Counted from the first letter of the stretch, positions 7,688-15,541 are shown. The stretch: DNA of 64,000 bases from Hymenobacter sp. PAMC 26628 (GCF_001562275.1 NZ_CP014304.1:2046001-2110000), one strand, 5' to 3'. Numbers and translations: made by a program. Notes: generated by a model not told the origin, from the letters alone.

Positions 7688-8797
7688 TCACGCGGGGGCG
7701 GGCGGGGGGAGGGCCAGCGCCCGCAAAAAGGGGTGTAGCTGCGCCCAGGCGTCGGCAAACGGGATATTTTTGATGGTGCTGGGGGCAATGATCCACTCGT
7801 AGCGGCTGCCGTAGGGGTACCAGTTGAGGTGGCCCACGCGCTCGGCCACGTACAGCCCAAAGACGGGAATGCCGTAGGCCGCCGCCACGTGCACCGCCGC
7901 CGTGTCCGGCGACACCAGCACGGCCAGCTCGCCGATGACCGCCGCAAACTCGTCGAAGGACGCGGAGCAGAACACGGGCGCCGGGGCCAGGGCCTGGGCC
8001 ACCCGCTCCTGGTCGGCCGGAGACGCCAGCACCACGGGCGTCCAGCCGTCGGCCCGCAGCGCGTCGGCCAGGCGGCGGTAGTTGTCGACGCCCCAAAACC
8101 GTGAGTCGCCGCCCGCGGACGTGTTGAGGCCGACGAAGCGGTGCGCGCCCGGAAAGGCCGTGCGCAAAAAATCCTGCGCTTTCCGCGTGGCCGCCGCCGG
8201 GGCCCGGTAGGCCAGGCGCAGCGGCCCGGGGCACCCCGCCGGCCCAAAAGCGGCCCCCAGGTGGGCCAAGCGCTCCACCACGTGGTGGCGGGCCGGGTCC
8301 AGGTCGGGCACCGGGTGCGTAAACAGGGCGGCGTTGCGCTTGCGCAGGGCCACCTTGTAGGGCGCGCGCAGCACCCCGGCCAGCAGGCTGACGGTGGTGG
8401 AGAGCTGCTCGTGCAAGTCGACGACCGCTACGGGCCGGAACGCCTGGGCCGCCCGGCGCGCGCGCCACAAGCCCAGGGGCCCCTTGCGGTACACGACGAC
8501 GTGGTCCACGCTGGGATTATTGGCAAAAATAAAGTGGTTCTGAACGTCGGCGACGACGACCGTTCGGCAGCCAAAACGCTCCTTGATGGCCTGGATGCAA
8601 GGCGTGCTGACCAGCGCGTCGCCGATGCCGTTGAGCCGCAGAAACACCACGGTGTCGGCGGCGGTGAGGTGAACCGGCCCGGCCCCCACCCGGCCCCGGC
8701 GCAGGGCTAGAAACGCGTCGAGCGCCAGGTTCTTAAAAAAATGTTCCGCCCACTTCAGGCGGGCGGGGCGGCCAGGGGGCAACGGGGCTGGGGGCAT
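7688..8797 (-). CDS. Glycosyltransferase family 9 (ADP-heptose:LPS heptosyltransferase type)
   Basis: A 369-residue GT9-like enzyme, expected to add a heptose or related sugar to the lipopolysaccharide core on the inner face of the cytoplasmic membrane. The N-terminal Rossmann-like motif is VVFLRLNGIGDALVSTPCIQ at about residues 45-65. The C-terminal nucleotide-sugar site is LVSPDTAAVHVAAAYGIPVF followed by GLY. The chosen start, ATG 8797, is followed by LKWAEHFFKNLALDAFLALR. The longer frame to 9037 is G/P/R-rich intergenic sequence that also contains the toxin-antitoxin operators. No other LPS genes are adjacent. Confidence 0.87.
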   Translation of the reverse strand: MPPAPLPPGRPARLKWAEHFFKNLALDAFLALRRGRVGAGPVHLTAADTVVFLRLNGIGDALVSTPCIQAIKERFGCRTVVVADVQNHFIFANNPSVDHVVVYRKGPLGLWRARRAAQAFRPVAVVDLHEQLSTTVSLLAGVLRAPYKVALRKRNAALFTHPVPDLDPARHHVVERLAHLGAAFGPAGCPGPLRLAYRAPAAATRKAQDFLRTAFPGAHRFVGLNTSAGGDSRFWGVDNYRRLADALRADGWTPVVLASPADQERVAQALAPAPVFCSASFDEFAAVIGELAVLVSPDTAAVHVAAAYGIPVFGLYVAERVGHLNWYPYGSRYEWIIAPSTIKNIPFADAWAQLHPFLRALALPPPAPA

Positions 8798-8970
8798 CGG
8801 GCGGTGTGGGAAGGTGGGTGCAGCGGCGCCGCTGGGGCCCCGCGGTGGGAAGATACCCGGCCCGGCCCGCACCCCTACGCGGGGCGCTTTTTTATTTTCC
8901 TGGCGGGCCCCGCCTTTTTTTCGCCCGCGGCCCGCCCGCAGCGTGCCAGGGCAGGGGCCCCGAACCAAAA

Positions 8971-9026
8971 CGGAACATTTTCCCGTTGTTAGGGAAAATG
9001 TTCCCATCTTTGGGGAAATATTTCCC
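8971..9026. promoter_or_regulatory. Three 14-bp operators phased at 21 bp upstream of the antitoxin gene
   Basis: Three related palindromes occur in a row: CGGAACATTTTCCC (8971-8984), GGGAAAATGTTCCC (8992-9005) and GGGAAATATTTCCC (9013-9026, a perfect palindrome). The consensus is GGGAAnATnTTCCC. Their starts are exactly 21 bp apart, two helical turns, and the last ends 9 bp before the antitoxin ATG at 9036. Sites 1 and 2 also form a larger inverted repeat with each other. This is what an autoregulatory DNA-binding antitoxin would use; binding by this particular protein is inferred. Confidence 0.75.
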
Positions 9027-9035
9027 GCCGTCGCC

Positions 9036-9482
9036 ATGCCCGCCGCCGCTATTCACCCCCGCACCGCCGTTTATTCCGCCGCCCTGCTGAGCCTGGCCAC
9101 CGCCGTGGCCGACCCCTACGCGCTGGTGATGGCGGCGCGCGCCGGCGTGCCGGCCAAAACGGCGTTCGACGTGGCCGGCGTGCTTCAGCTCCGCGCCGAC
9201 GAGCTGGCCGACCTGCTGCACACCACCACCAAAACCCTGCGCACCTACCGCGAGGCCAAAAAGCGCCTGAGCCCCGCCGCCAGCGAGCAGGTGCTCAAGC
9301 TGCTGGCCCTGGCCCGCCGCGGCGAAGAAGTATTTGGGGCCCCGGCCGCGTTCCGGCGCTGGCTCAGCAAGCCCGCCTACGGCCTGGGGGCCCAGGTGCC
9401 GCTGGCGCTGCTCGAAACCAGCGGCGGCATCGACCTGGTGACGGAGGAAATCGACCGCATTGCCTACGGCGACCTGGCCTAA
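9036..9482 (+). CDS. Antitoxin, Xre/MbcA/ParS family (DUF2384)
   Basis: A 148-residue antitoxin. The N-terminal half (about residues 25-90) is a Xre-like helix-turn-helix region with LQLRADELADLLHTTTKTLR. The C-terminal half is the MbcA/ParS toxin-binding domain: FRRWLSKPAYGLGAQVPLAL, LETSGGIDLVTEEIDRIAYG. It neutralises the RES-domain toxin encoded 23 bases downstream. The ATG at 9036 follows the operator array directly; the longer frame to 8814 would translate the operators and is rejected. Autorepression by the antitoxin or the antitoxin-toxin complex is expected from the family and fits the three palindromes. Confidence 0.9.
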   Translation: MPAAAIHPRTAVYSAALLSLATAVADPYALVMAARAGVPAKTAFDVAGVLQLRADELADLLHTTTKTLRTYREAKKRLSPAASEQVLKLLALARRGEEVFGAPAAFRRWLSKPAYGLGAQVPLALLETSGGIDLVTEEIDRIAYGDLA

Positions 9483-9505
9483 CCGGGCCCCCCAGTAGCA
9501 CCGTT

Positions 9506-9970
9506 GTGGAAGTCTACCGCATTTGCCTGGCCAAGTACGCCGACGCCCTGGTGGCCTCCGGCAACCCCGGCCGCTGGAACCTGCGCGGCCAGTTCGTGCT
9601 CTACGCCGCCGGCAGCCGGGCCCTGGCCTGCCTCGAAAACGTGGTGCACCGCAGCGGCGAGGGCCTCAGCGACCTGTTCAAGGTGGTGGTCATCGACTTC
9701 CCCGACGACCTGGCGGTGGAAGAACTCACGCTGGCTGACCTGCCCGCCGACTGGCAGTCGCCGGCGCACTACGCCCGCTGCCAGCCCCTGGGCGCGGCCT
9801 GGTACGCGCGCCGGGCCGCGGCCGTGCTGCGGGTGCCCTCGTCGGTCATCGCCCACGAGTTCAACTACGTCTTCAACACGCAACACCCCGATTTTGCCCG
9901 CGTGCGCCTCGTGGCCCGGGAGGATTTCGCATTCGACCCGCGCATTAAAGGCGAAGAGGCGGCGGGATAG
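9506..9970 (+). CDS. RES-domain toxin (NAD+-degrading family)
   Basis: A 154-residue RES toxin; characterised members degrade NAD+ (phosphorolysis in MbcT). Visible family residues are the N-terminal VYRI, the GRWN box (about residues 22-25), the YAAGSRALACLENVVHR helix and, near the C-terminus, VPSSVIAHEFNYVFNTQHPD. The start is GTG at 9506, 23 bases after the antitoxin stop, so the two are co-transcribed. No frameshift or stop interrupts it, so the pair looks intact. Length is normal for the family. Confidence 0.9.
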   Translation: MEVYRICLAKYADALVASGNPGRWNLRGQFVLYAAGSRALACLENVVHRSGEGLSDLFKVVVIDFPDDLAVEELTLADLPADWQSPAHYARCQPLGAAWYARRAAAVLRVPSSVIAHEFNYVFNTQHPDFARVRLVAREDFAFDPRIKGEEAAG

Positions 9971-10190
9971 CCAAATAATTAGCTAATTATCCACAATCGC
10001 CGGTTACCATTTTTAGCACGTTGCTACCTGAATTGTGGTGCAAAGTGCTTACAGTAAATCGGTTGTGGCTATAGTGCTATGCCCAGAATTGTACTAGGCA
10101 TTTTCATCGGTATGGGTCCTGCTACTTGGCTTAGCATCTTCGGCGCATCGCACGGTTAATCCGCCTCACCACACGGTCGCCCTAAAAAGC
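9971..10190. other. Intergenic region after the toxin-antitoxin pair
   Basis: No recognisable gene. It contains a 26-codon frame at 10079-10159 (MPRIVLGIFIGMGPATWLSI then FGASHG) that is hydrophobic. Nothing supports its expression, and no ribosome-binding or conserved feature is seen. AT content is higher than in the flanking genes. Confidence 0.35.
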
Positions 10191-10222
10191 GAAGCCCCGG
10201 CTGGTGGAACAGTCGGGGCTTC
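10191..10222 (+). ncRNA. Leader hairpin 1 of small membrane-protein cassette, copy 1
   Basis: A 32-nt hairpin: arms GAAGCCCCG and CGGGGCTTC (9 bp), extended by CTG/CAG, with loop GTGGAA. The element at 42714-42745 is also exactly 32 nt and matches at 27 of 32 positions. One of the differences is compensatory (G-C here, A-T there, at arm position 4), which supports a conserved RNA structure rather than a chance repeat. Confidence 0.7.
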
Positions 10223-10255
10223 AAGAAGTAGGTGGGTCAAGCACCTAAACTTCTT
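10223..10255 (+). promoter_or_regulatory. Leader hairpin 2, immediately upstream of the start codon, copy 1
   Basis: AAGAAGTAGGTG pairs with CACCT-AA-ACTTCTT around the 7-nt loop GGTCAAG. It ends 6 bases before the ATG at 10262. The copy at 42747-42777 keeps stem length, 7-nt loop and position while most stem bases differ. It could gate translation, since it occupies the ribosome-loading zone. Confidence 0.6.
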
Positions 10256-10261
10256 CCTGGA

Positions 10262-10396
10262 ATGAAAAAGGAACGTGCGAAACCGGGGTTTGAGCTAAGA
10301 CTCAAACTTCGGATACCCCCGGAGCTAGTCAAGTGGCTCGTAGGGTTTCTGGTGAGTGGCAGCGCCCTATCGGCAGCCGCTCATTGGATTAAGTAG
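10262..10396 (+). CDS. 44-residue small membrane protein of the hairpin cassette, copy 1
   Basis: The product starts MKKERAKPGFELRLKLRIPP and ends with a hydrophobic half, LVKWLVGFLVSGSALSAAAH then WIK, suited to one membrane helix with a basic cytoplasmic N-terminus. It resembles the 39-residue protein at 42784 in size, in the MK(K/R)(E/D)xA start and in topology, but not closely in sequence. The start is set by the conserved spacing from the hairpins (71 nt here, 70 nt in the other copy). The family is not recognised. Type I toxin, holin-like protein or membrane regulator are all possible; none is shown. Confidence 0.6.
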   Translation: MKKERAKPGFELRLKLRIPPELVKWLVGFLVSGSALSAAAHWIK

Positions 10397-10398
10397 GG

Positions 10399-10434
10399 CA
10401 GGGGGCTGGACCGAAAGGTGCGGCCCCCTGTTTT
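10399..10434 (+). terminator. Terminator of small membrane-protein cassette, copy 1
   Basis: CAGGGGGC pairs with GCCCCCTG, with inner GACC-GAAA-GGT, followed by TTTTGTTATTG. It starts 2 bases after the small gene's stop. The terminator of copy 2 ends in the same TTTGTTATTG, another sign that the two cassettes are homologous units. Confidence 0.75.
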
Positions 10435-10579
10435 GTTATTGCACTACATCTGTAGTACAGTTGCAGTGCAAGTGTTGTACAAGGCAAATCTAATAAAAGT
10501 TTATTGCTTTTTAAGCACGCTTTACTTGCCGAATAAAACGGTGGCCATCCTGCCCCACCCGCAAAACCTTTCCCCGGCC

Positions 10580-10609
10580 TTGCCCGTTTGGGAAACCGAA
10601 CTACCTTTG
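10580..10609 (+). promoter_or_regulatory. Candidate Bacteroidetes-type promoter of the his operon
   Basis: TTG at 10580-10582, then 19 bases, then TACCTTTG at 10602-10609, fits the Bacteroidetes sigma-A pattern TTG-N17 to 23-TAnnTTTG. Transcription would start near 10616, almost at the ATG (10618) of the candidate leader peptide. No transcription data are available. Confidence 0.5.
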
Positions 10610-10617
10610 CGGCCAGA

Positions 10618-10713
10618 ATGACCACCCCCGCTTTCCCTTTTTGCTTCGCTGCAACGGCCGTTTTGGCCGGGAACGCCGCCGTGGGCCACGGCCATCCCCA
10701 CCACCATCGGTAG
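10618..10713 (+). CDS. Candidate histidine-rich leader peptide upstream of hisG
   Basis: A 31-codon frame encodes MTTPAFPFCFAATAVLAGNA then AVGHGHPHHHR, with five histidines in the last eight residues. It ends 211 bases before hisG. A run of His codons just before a biosynthetic his operon is the hallmark of ribosome-mediated attenuation. GC-rich sequence after the stop can form several alternative hairpins, and a T-rich stretch (TTTCTTGTTTCGTTTTCATTTT, spanning 10799-10820) follows, but a single clear terminator/antiterminator pair could not be fixed by eye. Histidine triplets also arise easily in this GC-rich genome. Confidence 0.45.
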   Translation: MTTPAFPFCFAATAVLAGNAAVGHGHPHHHR

Positions 10714-10923
10714 GGGGCCGGGCGGCGTGCCGGGGGCTGATGCAGCGCCGGTAGCCCGCGCCTCCGCCGCCGCGCCCGTGCCGCGCCGTTGCGCCGGGTT
10801 TCTTGTTTCGTTTTCATTTTGTGGGATGCGCGCGGGGCGCCGCCGGCCGGTACTGGCCGGGCCTCCACGCCGCCGGCTCGCCGCCGCAGGGGCCCTAAGT
10901 GGCCGCCGCTTACCAAGTTTTCT

Positions 10924-11775
10924 ATGCTCCGTTTAGCCATTCAGAAGTCCGGCCGCCTGAGCGAGGACTCGCTCCAGCTCATCCGCGAGTGCGGCATCAG
11001 CTTCCTCAGCAGCTCGTACAAGCTCAAGACCGAGGCCACCAACTTCCCGCTCGAAATCCTGTTTTTGCGCGACGACGACATCCCCGGCTACGTGCAGGAC
11101 GGCGTGGCCGACCTGGGCATCGTGGGCCAGAACGTGCTCGAAGAAGCCGACGGCGCCCACTTGCAGGTGGAGGCCCTGGGCTTTAGCAAGTGCCGCCTGA
11201 GCCTGGCCGTGCCCCGCGGCGACGCCTACGACTCGGTGGCCACCTTGCAGGGCAAGAGCATCGCCACCTCGTACCCCCACCTGCTGGGCCGCTACCTGGC
11301 CGCCCACGGCGTGCAGGCCCAGCTGCACACCATCAGCGGCTCGGTGGAGATTGCGCCCAGCATCGGGCTGGCCGAGGCCATCTGCGACATCGTGAGCAGC
11401 GGCTCGACGCTGCTCGGCAACGGCCTGCGCGAGGTCGAAACCGTGTTCCGCTCCGAGGCCGTGCTCATCGCCCAGCCCAACCTGAGCGCTGAGCAAAAAG
11501 ACCTACTTGATCAGCTCCAGTTCCGGATGCAGGCCGTGCGCCGGGCCAAGCGCAGCAAGTACATCATCCTCAACGCCCCGGTGGGGGCCCTCGACGAGGT
11601 GCGCCGCTTGCTGCCGGGCATCAAGTCGCCCACGGTAACGCCGCTGGCCGAGGCCGGCTGGGTGTCGGTGCAGTCGGTGGTGCAGGAAGACGACTTCTGG
11701 CACATCACCAGCCAGCTCAAGGCCGTCGGGGCCGAAGGCATCCTGGTGTTGCCCATTGAGAAAATGATTGCCTAA
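10924..11775 (+). CDS. hisG: ATP phosphoribosyltransferase, long form
   Basis: First enzyme of histidine synthesis: joins ATP and PRPP to give phosphoribosyl-ATP. The 283-residue length and the C-terminal ACT-like domain (about residues 215-283, ending GILVLPIEKMIA) mark the long form, which is feedback-inhibited by histidine and needs no HisZ. Visible catalytic-domain segments are LRLAIQKSGRLSEDSLQLI, VADLGIVGQNVLEE and the PRPP loop in EAICDIVSSGSTLLGNGL. ATG 10924 gives the canonical start; an upstream in-frame extension from 10789 is G/R/A-rich noncoding sequence. It leads the his operon. Confidence 0.96.
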   Translation: MLRLAIQKSGRLSEDSLQLIRECGISFLSSSYKLKTEATNFPLEILFLRDDDIPGYVQDGVADLGIVGQNVLEEADGAHLQVEALGFSKCRLSLAVPRGDAYDSVATLQGKSIATSYPHLLGRYLAAHGVQAQLHTISGSVEIAPSIGLAEAICDIVSSGSTLLGNGLREVETVFRSEAVLIAQPNLSAEQKDLLDQLQFRMQAVRRAKRSKYIILNAPVGALDEVRRLLPGIKSPTVTPLAEAGWVSVQSVVQEDDFWHITSQLKAVGAEGILVLPIEKMIA

Positions 11776-11781
11776 GCATTT

Positions 11782-11865
11782 CAGTGAACAGTTATCAGTG
11801 AACAACGAGCAGTTGCAAGGCTGCCCGAATTTGACTGCTAACTGTTAACTGAAAACTGTTCACTG
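11782..11865. repeat. Self-complementary junction repeat between hisG and hisD-hisC
   Basis: CAGTGAACAGTT (11782-11793) is perfectly inverted at AACTGTTCACTG (11854-11865). Between them lie further degenerate copies of the same words (ATCAGTGAACAACGAGCAGTT, GACTGCTAACTGTTAACTG). It belongs to the family of word-repeat palindromes also found at 42093, 44348, 45885 and, with different words, near 36290 and 62100. Confidence 0.6.
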
Positions 11866-11869
11866 TCTC

Positions 11870-14299
11870 ATGCAAACCTACCGCACCCCCGCACCCGCCG
11901 CCTGGGGCCCCCTGCTGGCCCGCCCCGCCGCGGCCGAAAGCACCGCCGTGGCCGCCCGCGTGCAAGAAATCTTTGCCCAAGTAGCCGCCGGTGGCGACGA
12001 CGCCCTGCGCCAGCTGGCCCAGGAGCTGGACCGCGCCGCCGTGACGGATTTGCGCGTGAGCGCCGCCGAATTTGCCGCCGCCGGGGCCCTGGTGCCGGCC
12101 GCGCTGCAAGCCGCCATCCGCCAGGCCAAGGCCAACATCGAAACCTTCCACGCCGCCCAGCGGGCGGTGGAAGCCCCCGTCGAAACCCAGCCGGGCGTGA
12201 CGTGCTGGCGCCGGTCGGTGCCCGTGCAGCGGGTGGGCCTGTACGTGCCGGGCGGCTCGGCCCCGCTCTTCAGCACGCTGCTGATGCTGGGCGTGCCGGC
12301 CCGCCTGGCCGGCTGCCCCGAGGTGGTGGTGTGCACCCCGCCGCAGGCCGACGGCACCGTGAGCCCGGTCATTCTGTTCGTGGCCCAGCTATTGGGCATC
12401 ACCACCGTGGTGAAGGCCGGCGGGGCCCAGGCCGTGGCCGCGCTGGCGCTGGGCACGGCGTCGGTGCCGGCGGTGGACAAGATTTTCGGGCCCGGCAACC
12501 GCTACGTGACGGCCGCCAAGCAGCTGGCCGCCGCCCGCTACGGCGTGGCCATCGACATGCCGGCAGGGCCATCGGAAGTGCTCGTCATCGCCGACGCCAG
12601 CGCCAACCCCGCCTTCGTGGCCGCCGACTTGCTCTCACAAGCCGAGCACGGCCCCGACTCGCAAGTCGTGCTGCTCACCGATTCGGAGGACACCTTATAT
12701 AAGGTACAGGCGGAAGTAGAAACCCAACTGGCCGCCCTGCCGCGCCGCGACGTGGCCGCCCGGGCCCTGGCCGAAAGCCGCGCCGTGCTGCTGGCGGGCC
12801 CCGCCGCGATGCTGGAGTTCTCCAACCGGTACGCCCCCGAGCACCTGATTTTGGCCGTGGCCGACCCCGAGGCGCTGGCCGCGGGCGTCACCAACGCCGG
12901 CTCCGTGTTTTTGGGCCACCTCACGCCCGAGGCCGTGGGCGACTACGCCTCTGGCACCAACCACACGCTGCCCACCGGCGGCTACGCCCGGCAGTACAGC
13001 GGCGTGTCGCTCGACTCGTTCGTGAAGAAAATCACCTACCAGCGCCTCACCGCTGCCGGGGTGCAAGCCCTGGCCCCGGTGGTGGAAACGATGGCCGAAG
13101 CCGAGGGCCTGCACGCCCACGCCCGCGCCGTGGCCCTGCGCCGCGAAAGCCTGGAGCAGCCGCAGCAAGCTACCGCAGAACCTGAAGTGGCCCCGGCCTT
13201 TGACCTGGGGGCCCTGGTGCGGCCCAGCATCCGCCGGATGCAGCCGTACTCGTCGGCCCGCGACGAGTTTGAAGGCGCGGCCGCGGTGATGCTCGACGCC
13301 AACGAAAACAGCTTCGGCTCGGTCGGCGACCGGGTGTTCAACCGCTACCCCGACCCGCAGCAGCGGGCCGTGAAGGCGGCGCTGGCCCCGCTCAAGGGCG
13401 TGGCCCCGGCTCAGATTTTCCTCGGCAACGGCTCCGACGAGCCCATCGACTTGCTCGTGCGCCTCACCTGCGTGCCGGGCCAGGACGCCATCGCCGTGCT
13501 GCCGCCCACCTACGGCATGTACGAGGTGGCCGCCAACCTCAACGACGTGCGCGTGGAGCGCCTGCCGCTCACGGCCGACTTCCAGCTTGCGCCCGAAACC
13601 GTCGAGCAGCTGGCCCGCTCATCGGCCAAAATCGCCTTCCTCTGCTCGCCCAACAACCCCACCGGCAACCTGCTGGACCCGGCCGCCGTGGAGCAGGTGC
13701 TGCGCCGGTCCCGGGGCCTGGTGGTAGTGGACGAGGCCTACGGCGACTTCGCCGGAGCCCCGAGCTGGACCACGCGCCTGGCCGAATTCCCCAACCTGGT
13801 GGTGCTCCAGACGTTCTCCAAGGCCTGGGGCCTGGCTGGCCTGCGCCTGGGCGTGGCCTACGCCTCGCCGGACATCGTCGGCTACCTGAACAAAATCAAG
13901 CCCCCCTACAACCTCTCCGAAAACACCCAGCAGCTGGCCCTGGCCGCCCTGGGCGCCGCCGCCCGCCTGCCGGCCCTGCGCCAGCAAATTTTGGCCGGCC
14001 GCACCTGGCTGACGGAAGAACTGCACGACTTGCCCGTGGTCGAACACGTGTTCCCCTCGGACGCCAACTTCCTGCTGGTCCGTTTCCGCCCCGACGCCAC
14101 GGCGGTGTACGACGCGCTGCGGGCCCGCGGCATCGTGGTGCGCAACCGCACCACGCAACCGGGTTGCGCGGGGTGCCTGCGCCTGACCGTGGGCACGCCC
14201 GCCGAAAACGAGCAGCTCGCCGACGCCCTGCGCGCCATCGGGGAGGAGCACCCCGCCACGGCCGACGCTGGGCTGGGGGCCCTGGTGGGCAACGCCTGA
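11870..14299 (+). CDS. hisDC: Fused histidinol dehydrogenase / histidinol-phosphate aminotransferase
   Basis: One 809-residue frame carries two enzymes. Residues about 1-425 are HisD (NAD-dependent oxidation of histidinol to histidine), with VPGGSAPLFSTLLMLGVPAR, IFGPGNRYVTAAKQ, MPAGPSEVLVIADASA, the catalytic-zone LLSQAEHGPDSQV (His about 260) and a C-terminal EGLHAHARAVALR. A Q/A/E/P-rich linker (about 426-445) joins HisC, starting FDLGALVRPSIRRMQPYSSA, with LDANENSFG, CSPNNPTGN, VDEAYGDF and the PLP lysine in TFSKAWGLAGLRLG (Lys 651). No stop or start codon separates them. Separate hisD and hisC genes are the common arrangement in this order, so the fusion is unusual. Both active sites look intact. 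Confidence 0.93.
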   Translation: MQTYRTPAPAAWGPLLARPAAAESTAVAARVQEIFAQVAAGGDDALRQLAQELDRAAVTDLRVSAAEFAAAGALVPAALQAAIRQAKANIETFHAAQRAVEAPVETQPGVTCWRRSVPVQRVGLYVPGGSAPLFSTLLMLGVPARLAGCPEVVVCTPPQADGTVSPVILFVAQLLGITTVVKAGGAQAVAALALGTASVPAVDKIFGPGNRYVTAAKQLAAARYGVAIDMPAGPSEVLVIADASANPAFVAADLLSQAEHGPDSQVVLLTDSEDTLYKVQAEVETQLAALPRRDVAARALAESRAVLLAGPAAMLEFSNRYAPEHLILAVADPEALAAGVTNAGSVFLGHLTPEAVGDYASGTNHTLPTGGYARQYSGVSLDSFVKKITYQRLTAAGVQALAPVVETMAEAEGLHAHARAVALRRESLEQPQQATAEPEVAPAFDLGALVRPSIRRMQPYSSARDEFEGAAAVMLDANENSFGSVGDRVFNRYPDPQQRAVKAALAPLKGVAPAQIFLGNGSDEPIDLLVRLTCVPGQDAIAVLPPTYGMYEVAANLNDVRVERLPLTADFQLAPETVEQLARSSAKIAFLCSPNNPTGNLLDPAAVEQVLRRSRGLVVVDEAYGDFAGAPSWTTRLAEFPNLVVLQTFSKAWGLAGLRLGVAYASPDIVGYLNKIKPPYNLSENTQQLALAALGAAARLPALRQQILAGRTWLTEELHDLPVVEHVFPSDANFLLVRFRPDATAVYDALRARGIVVRNRTTQPGCAGCLRLTVGTPAENEQLADALRAIGEEHPATADAGLGALVGNA

Positions 14300-14358
14300 C
14301 GCCGGGGCCCCCGGGCCCGTTGTACTTGTTAACCGCTACCTGTTAAATAGTAATTGAT

Positions 14359-15465
14359 TTGAAGAAGGCCCTGTTCATCGACCGCGACGGCACCATTTTG
14401 ATTGAGCCGCAGCCCAGCCAGCAAATTGACGGCCTCACGCCGGATAAGTTCCAGTTTGTGCCCGGCGCCATCAGCGGCCTGGCGCGCATTGCCCGCGAGC
14501 TGCCCAGCTACGAGCTGGTGCTGGTGAGCAACCAGGACGGCCTGGGCACGGCCAGCTTCCCGGAGGACACGTTCTGGCCCGCGCACCAACTCATGCTGGA
14601 CATCCTGGCAGGGGAGGGCGTGCGCTTCGCCGCCGAGCACGTCGACCGCAGTTTCCCTGCCGATAACCTGCCCACTCGCAAGCCCGGCACCGGGATGCTG
14701 GGCCAGTACCTGGGCGCGGCCAGCGGCTACGACTTGGCGGGCTCCTTCGTCATCGGCGACCGCCGCACCGACGTGCAGCTGGCCCACAACCTGGGGGCGC
14801 GGGCCATCCTAGTGAACGCGGAGCCCGACGCAGAAGCCGCGCTGAGCACCACGGACTGGGACGAAATCTACCGCTTCCTGCGCTACCCGGCGCGGGTAGC
14901 CGTGGTGCAGCGCGACACCAACGAAACCCAGATTGAAATCCGGCTCAACCTTGACGGTACGGGCCAGACCGACATCCATACTGGGCTGGGGTTCTTTGAT
15001 CACATGTTGGAACAATTGGGTAAACACAGCGGCTCGGATTTATTCATAAGGGTAAAAGGGGATTTGCACATCGACGAGCACCACACCGTGGAGGACACGG
15101 CCCTGGCCCTGGGCCAGGCCTTCGACAAGGCCCTGGGCGACAAGCGCGGGCTGGCCCGCTACGGCTTTTTGTTGCCCATGGACGAGGCCCTGGCCCAGGC
15201 GGCCATCGACTTTTCGGGCCGCCCGTGGCTGGTGTGGGACGCGGAGTTCAAGCGCGAGAAAGTGGGTGATTTGCCCACGGAGCTGTTCTTTCACTTTTTC
15301 AAGAGCTTCACCGACGCCAGCCGGGCCACACTCAACATTTCCTGCCGGGGCGACAACGAGCACCACAAGATCGAAGCCGTCTTCAAGGCCGTGGCCAAGG
15401 CCATCAAAATGGCGGTGGCCCGCGACGCCAGCTCGGCCATCCCGAGCACAAAGGGTATTCTGTAG
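14359..15465 (+). CDS. hisB: Bifunctional histidinol-phosphatase / imidazoleglycerol-phosphate dehydratase
   Basis: A 368-residue two-domain HisB. Residues 1 to about 165 are a HAD phosphatase ([16 protein letters not shown]; later [17 protein letters not shown]). Residues about 175-368 are the dehydratase, with metal-binding HHTVED and the late [18 protein letters not shown]. It catalyses steps 6 and 8 of histidine synthesis. The start is TTG at 14359, since no ATG or GTG fits and the next residues ([11 protein letters not shown]) are canonical. It lies 59 bases after hisD-hisC, separated by a short AACCGCTACCTGTTAAATAG repeat fragment. Confidence 0.95.
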   Translation: MKKALFIDRDGTILIEPQPSQQIDGLTPDKFQFVPGAISGLARIARELPSYELVLVSNQDGLGTASFPEDTFWPAHQLMLDILAGEGVRFAAEHVDRSFPADNLPTRKPGTGMLGQYLGAASGYDLAGSFVIGDRRTDVQLAHNLGARAILVNAEPDAEAALSTTDWDEIYRFLRYPARVAVVQRDTNETQIEIRLNLDGTGQTDIHTGLGFFDHMLEQLGKHSGSDLFIRVKGDLHIDEHHTVEDTALALGQAFDKALGDKRGLARYGFLLPMDEALAQAAIDFSGRPWLVWDAEFKREKVGDLPTELFFHFFKSFTDASRATLNISCRGDNEHHKIEAVFKAVAKAIKMAVARDASSAIPSTKGIL

Positions 15466-15541
15466 CATTGGGCCCGATTATATACAAATGAATTAATCCC
15501 ATTTGTGTATGGCTGTGCTTTGTTTATTTACGCATTTGGTT

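Noticed and set aside
8971..9026. The operator array read as a short CRISPR-like repeat
   Set aside because: Units are 14 bp with 7-bp gaps, not 25-40 bp repeats with 30-bp spacers, and no cas gene is present.
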